A stretch of 5,333 nt of DNA, from contig JBGSKY010000145.1 of assembly GCA_041740995.1 (NCBI GenBank), positions 1 to 5,333 of the forward strand, read 5' to 3'. This document shows, piece after piece, positions 5,139 to 5,333 of the stretch. The position numbers and the translations under genes were made by a program. Each line of letters begins with the position of its first letter. Position 1 is the stretch's first letter. The notes below the pieces were generated by a model, which worked only from the letters and a program-made list of their open reading frames with translations, did no database searches and was not told the origin of the DNA. This DNA is from JBGSKY01 sp041740995. Lineage in GTDB: Bacteria > Planctomycetota > Planctomycetia > Pirellulales > Pirellulaceae.

Positions 5139-5333
5139 TACATTCTCCAAATTAAGACGGTTTCCTCAACAAGCGAAGGTTCGCGATCCATAATCTGTCT
5201 GGTACCTGACAAAGTAGTAGCAAGCAAATCGTATTGGCTGAAATTCAGAATCAGAGCATGATAGGCAACTGGGGCCCTATGCCTTTGCTGCCCGATGCGG
5301 TGCACGAGTCCCTTTAACGGCTTATCCTTCAAC
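5139..5333. other. Right edge without a recognisable gene
   Basis: A minus-strand frame is open from the window edge to a TAG at 5138-5140 (about 64 codons visible), but its codon use is mixed, with AGG and AGA codons, and the peptide resembles nothing I know. It could be the end of a degenerate gene reaching beyond the window. A near-palindrome TGTCTGGTACCTGACA lies at 5196-5211. No tRNA-like or insertion-sequence end is clear. Confidence 0.3.

Noticed and set aside
5138..5332. Minus-strand frame at the right edge as a gene
   Set aside because: The only apparent start is a TTG near the edge, codon use is inconsistent and no family is recognisable. It is kept only as a note on the edge region.

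Overview
The window looks like chromosomal DNA of a planctomycete of the Pirellulaceae/Rhodopirellula kind. This is inferred from a PEP-CTERM secreted protein, a DUF1223 protein, GC content around 50 %, mostly weak Shine-Dalgarno sequences, and a long intergenic array of palindromes. No rRNA, tRNA, CRISPR array, integrase or intact insertion sequence is visible.

Left part (1-1346): the first 70 bases hold the last 22 codons of a gene entering from the left. Its tail matches the C-terminus of a plant-type [2Fe-2S] ferredoxin domain, as found at the end of PaaE/Hcr-type reductases. After about 390 bases without a convincing gene comes a 266-aa exported or membrane-anchored DUF1223 protein with a thioredoxin-like CxxC motif. 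A hairpin at 1316-1346 separates it from the convergent gene that follows.

Centre (1381-3207): a 113-aa HxlR-family repressor gene (minus strand) is divergent from a 446-aa QueG-like 4Fe-4S protein with a C-terminal SCP2 lipid-binding domain (plus strand). Between them, two 15-bp palindromes, 25 bp centre to centre, lie on and just after a good sigma-70 promoter (TTGACT-N16-CATAAT) that points at the Fe-S gene. This reads as a compact switch in which the HxlR protein, probably sensing thiol or electrophile stress through Cys9/Cys13, represses the Fe-S/SCP2 protein and perhaps itself.

Right-centre (3271-3948): 11 hairpins at 57-68 bp intervals. All share the core GGGTTnA(T/C/A)CCC, but their orientation follows the pattern + - - + + - - + + - -, and the outer stems vary with mostly compensatory changes. 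A unit of about 255 bp is tandemly duplicated. The array resembles a REP/BIME mosaic element and has produced several false minus-strand ORFs.

Right part (3949-5333): a previously easy-to-miss 47-aa ORF (minus strand, 4076-4219) starts 7 nt after a perfect AGGAGG. It lies just past a strong bidirectional-looking terminator that ends the 248-aa PEP-CTERM gene (4313-5059, minus). That gene has its own promoter at 5107-5134. The last 200 bases hold no recognisable gene.
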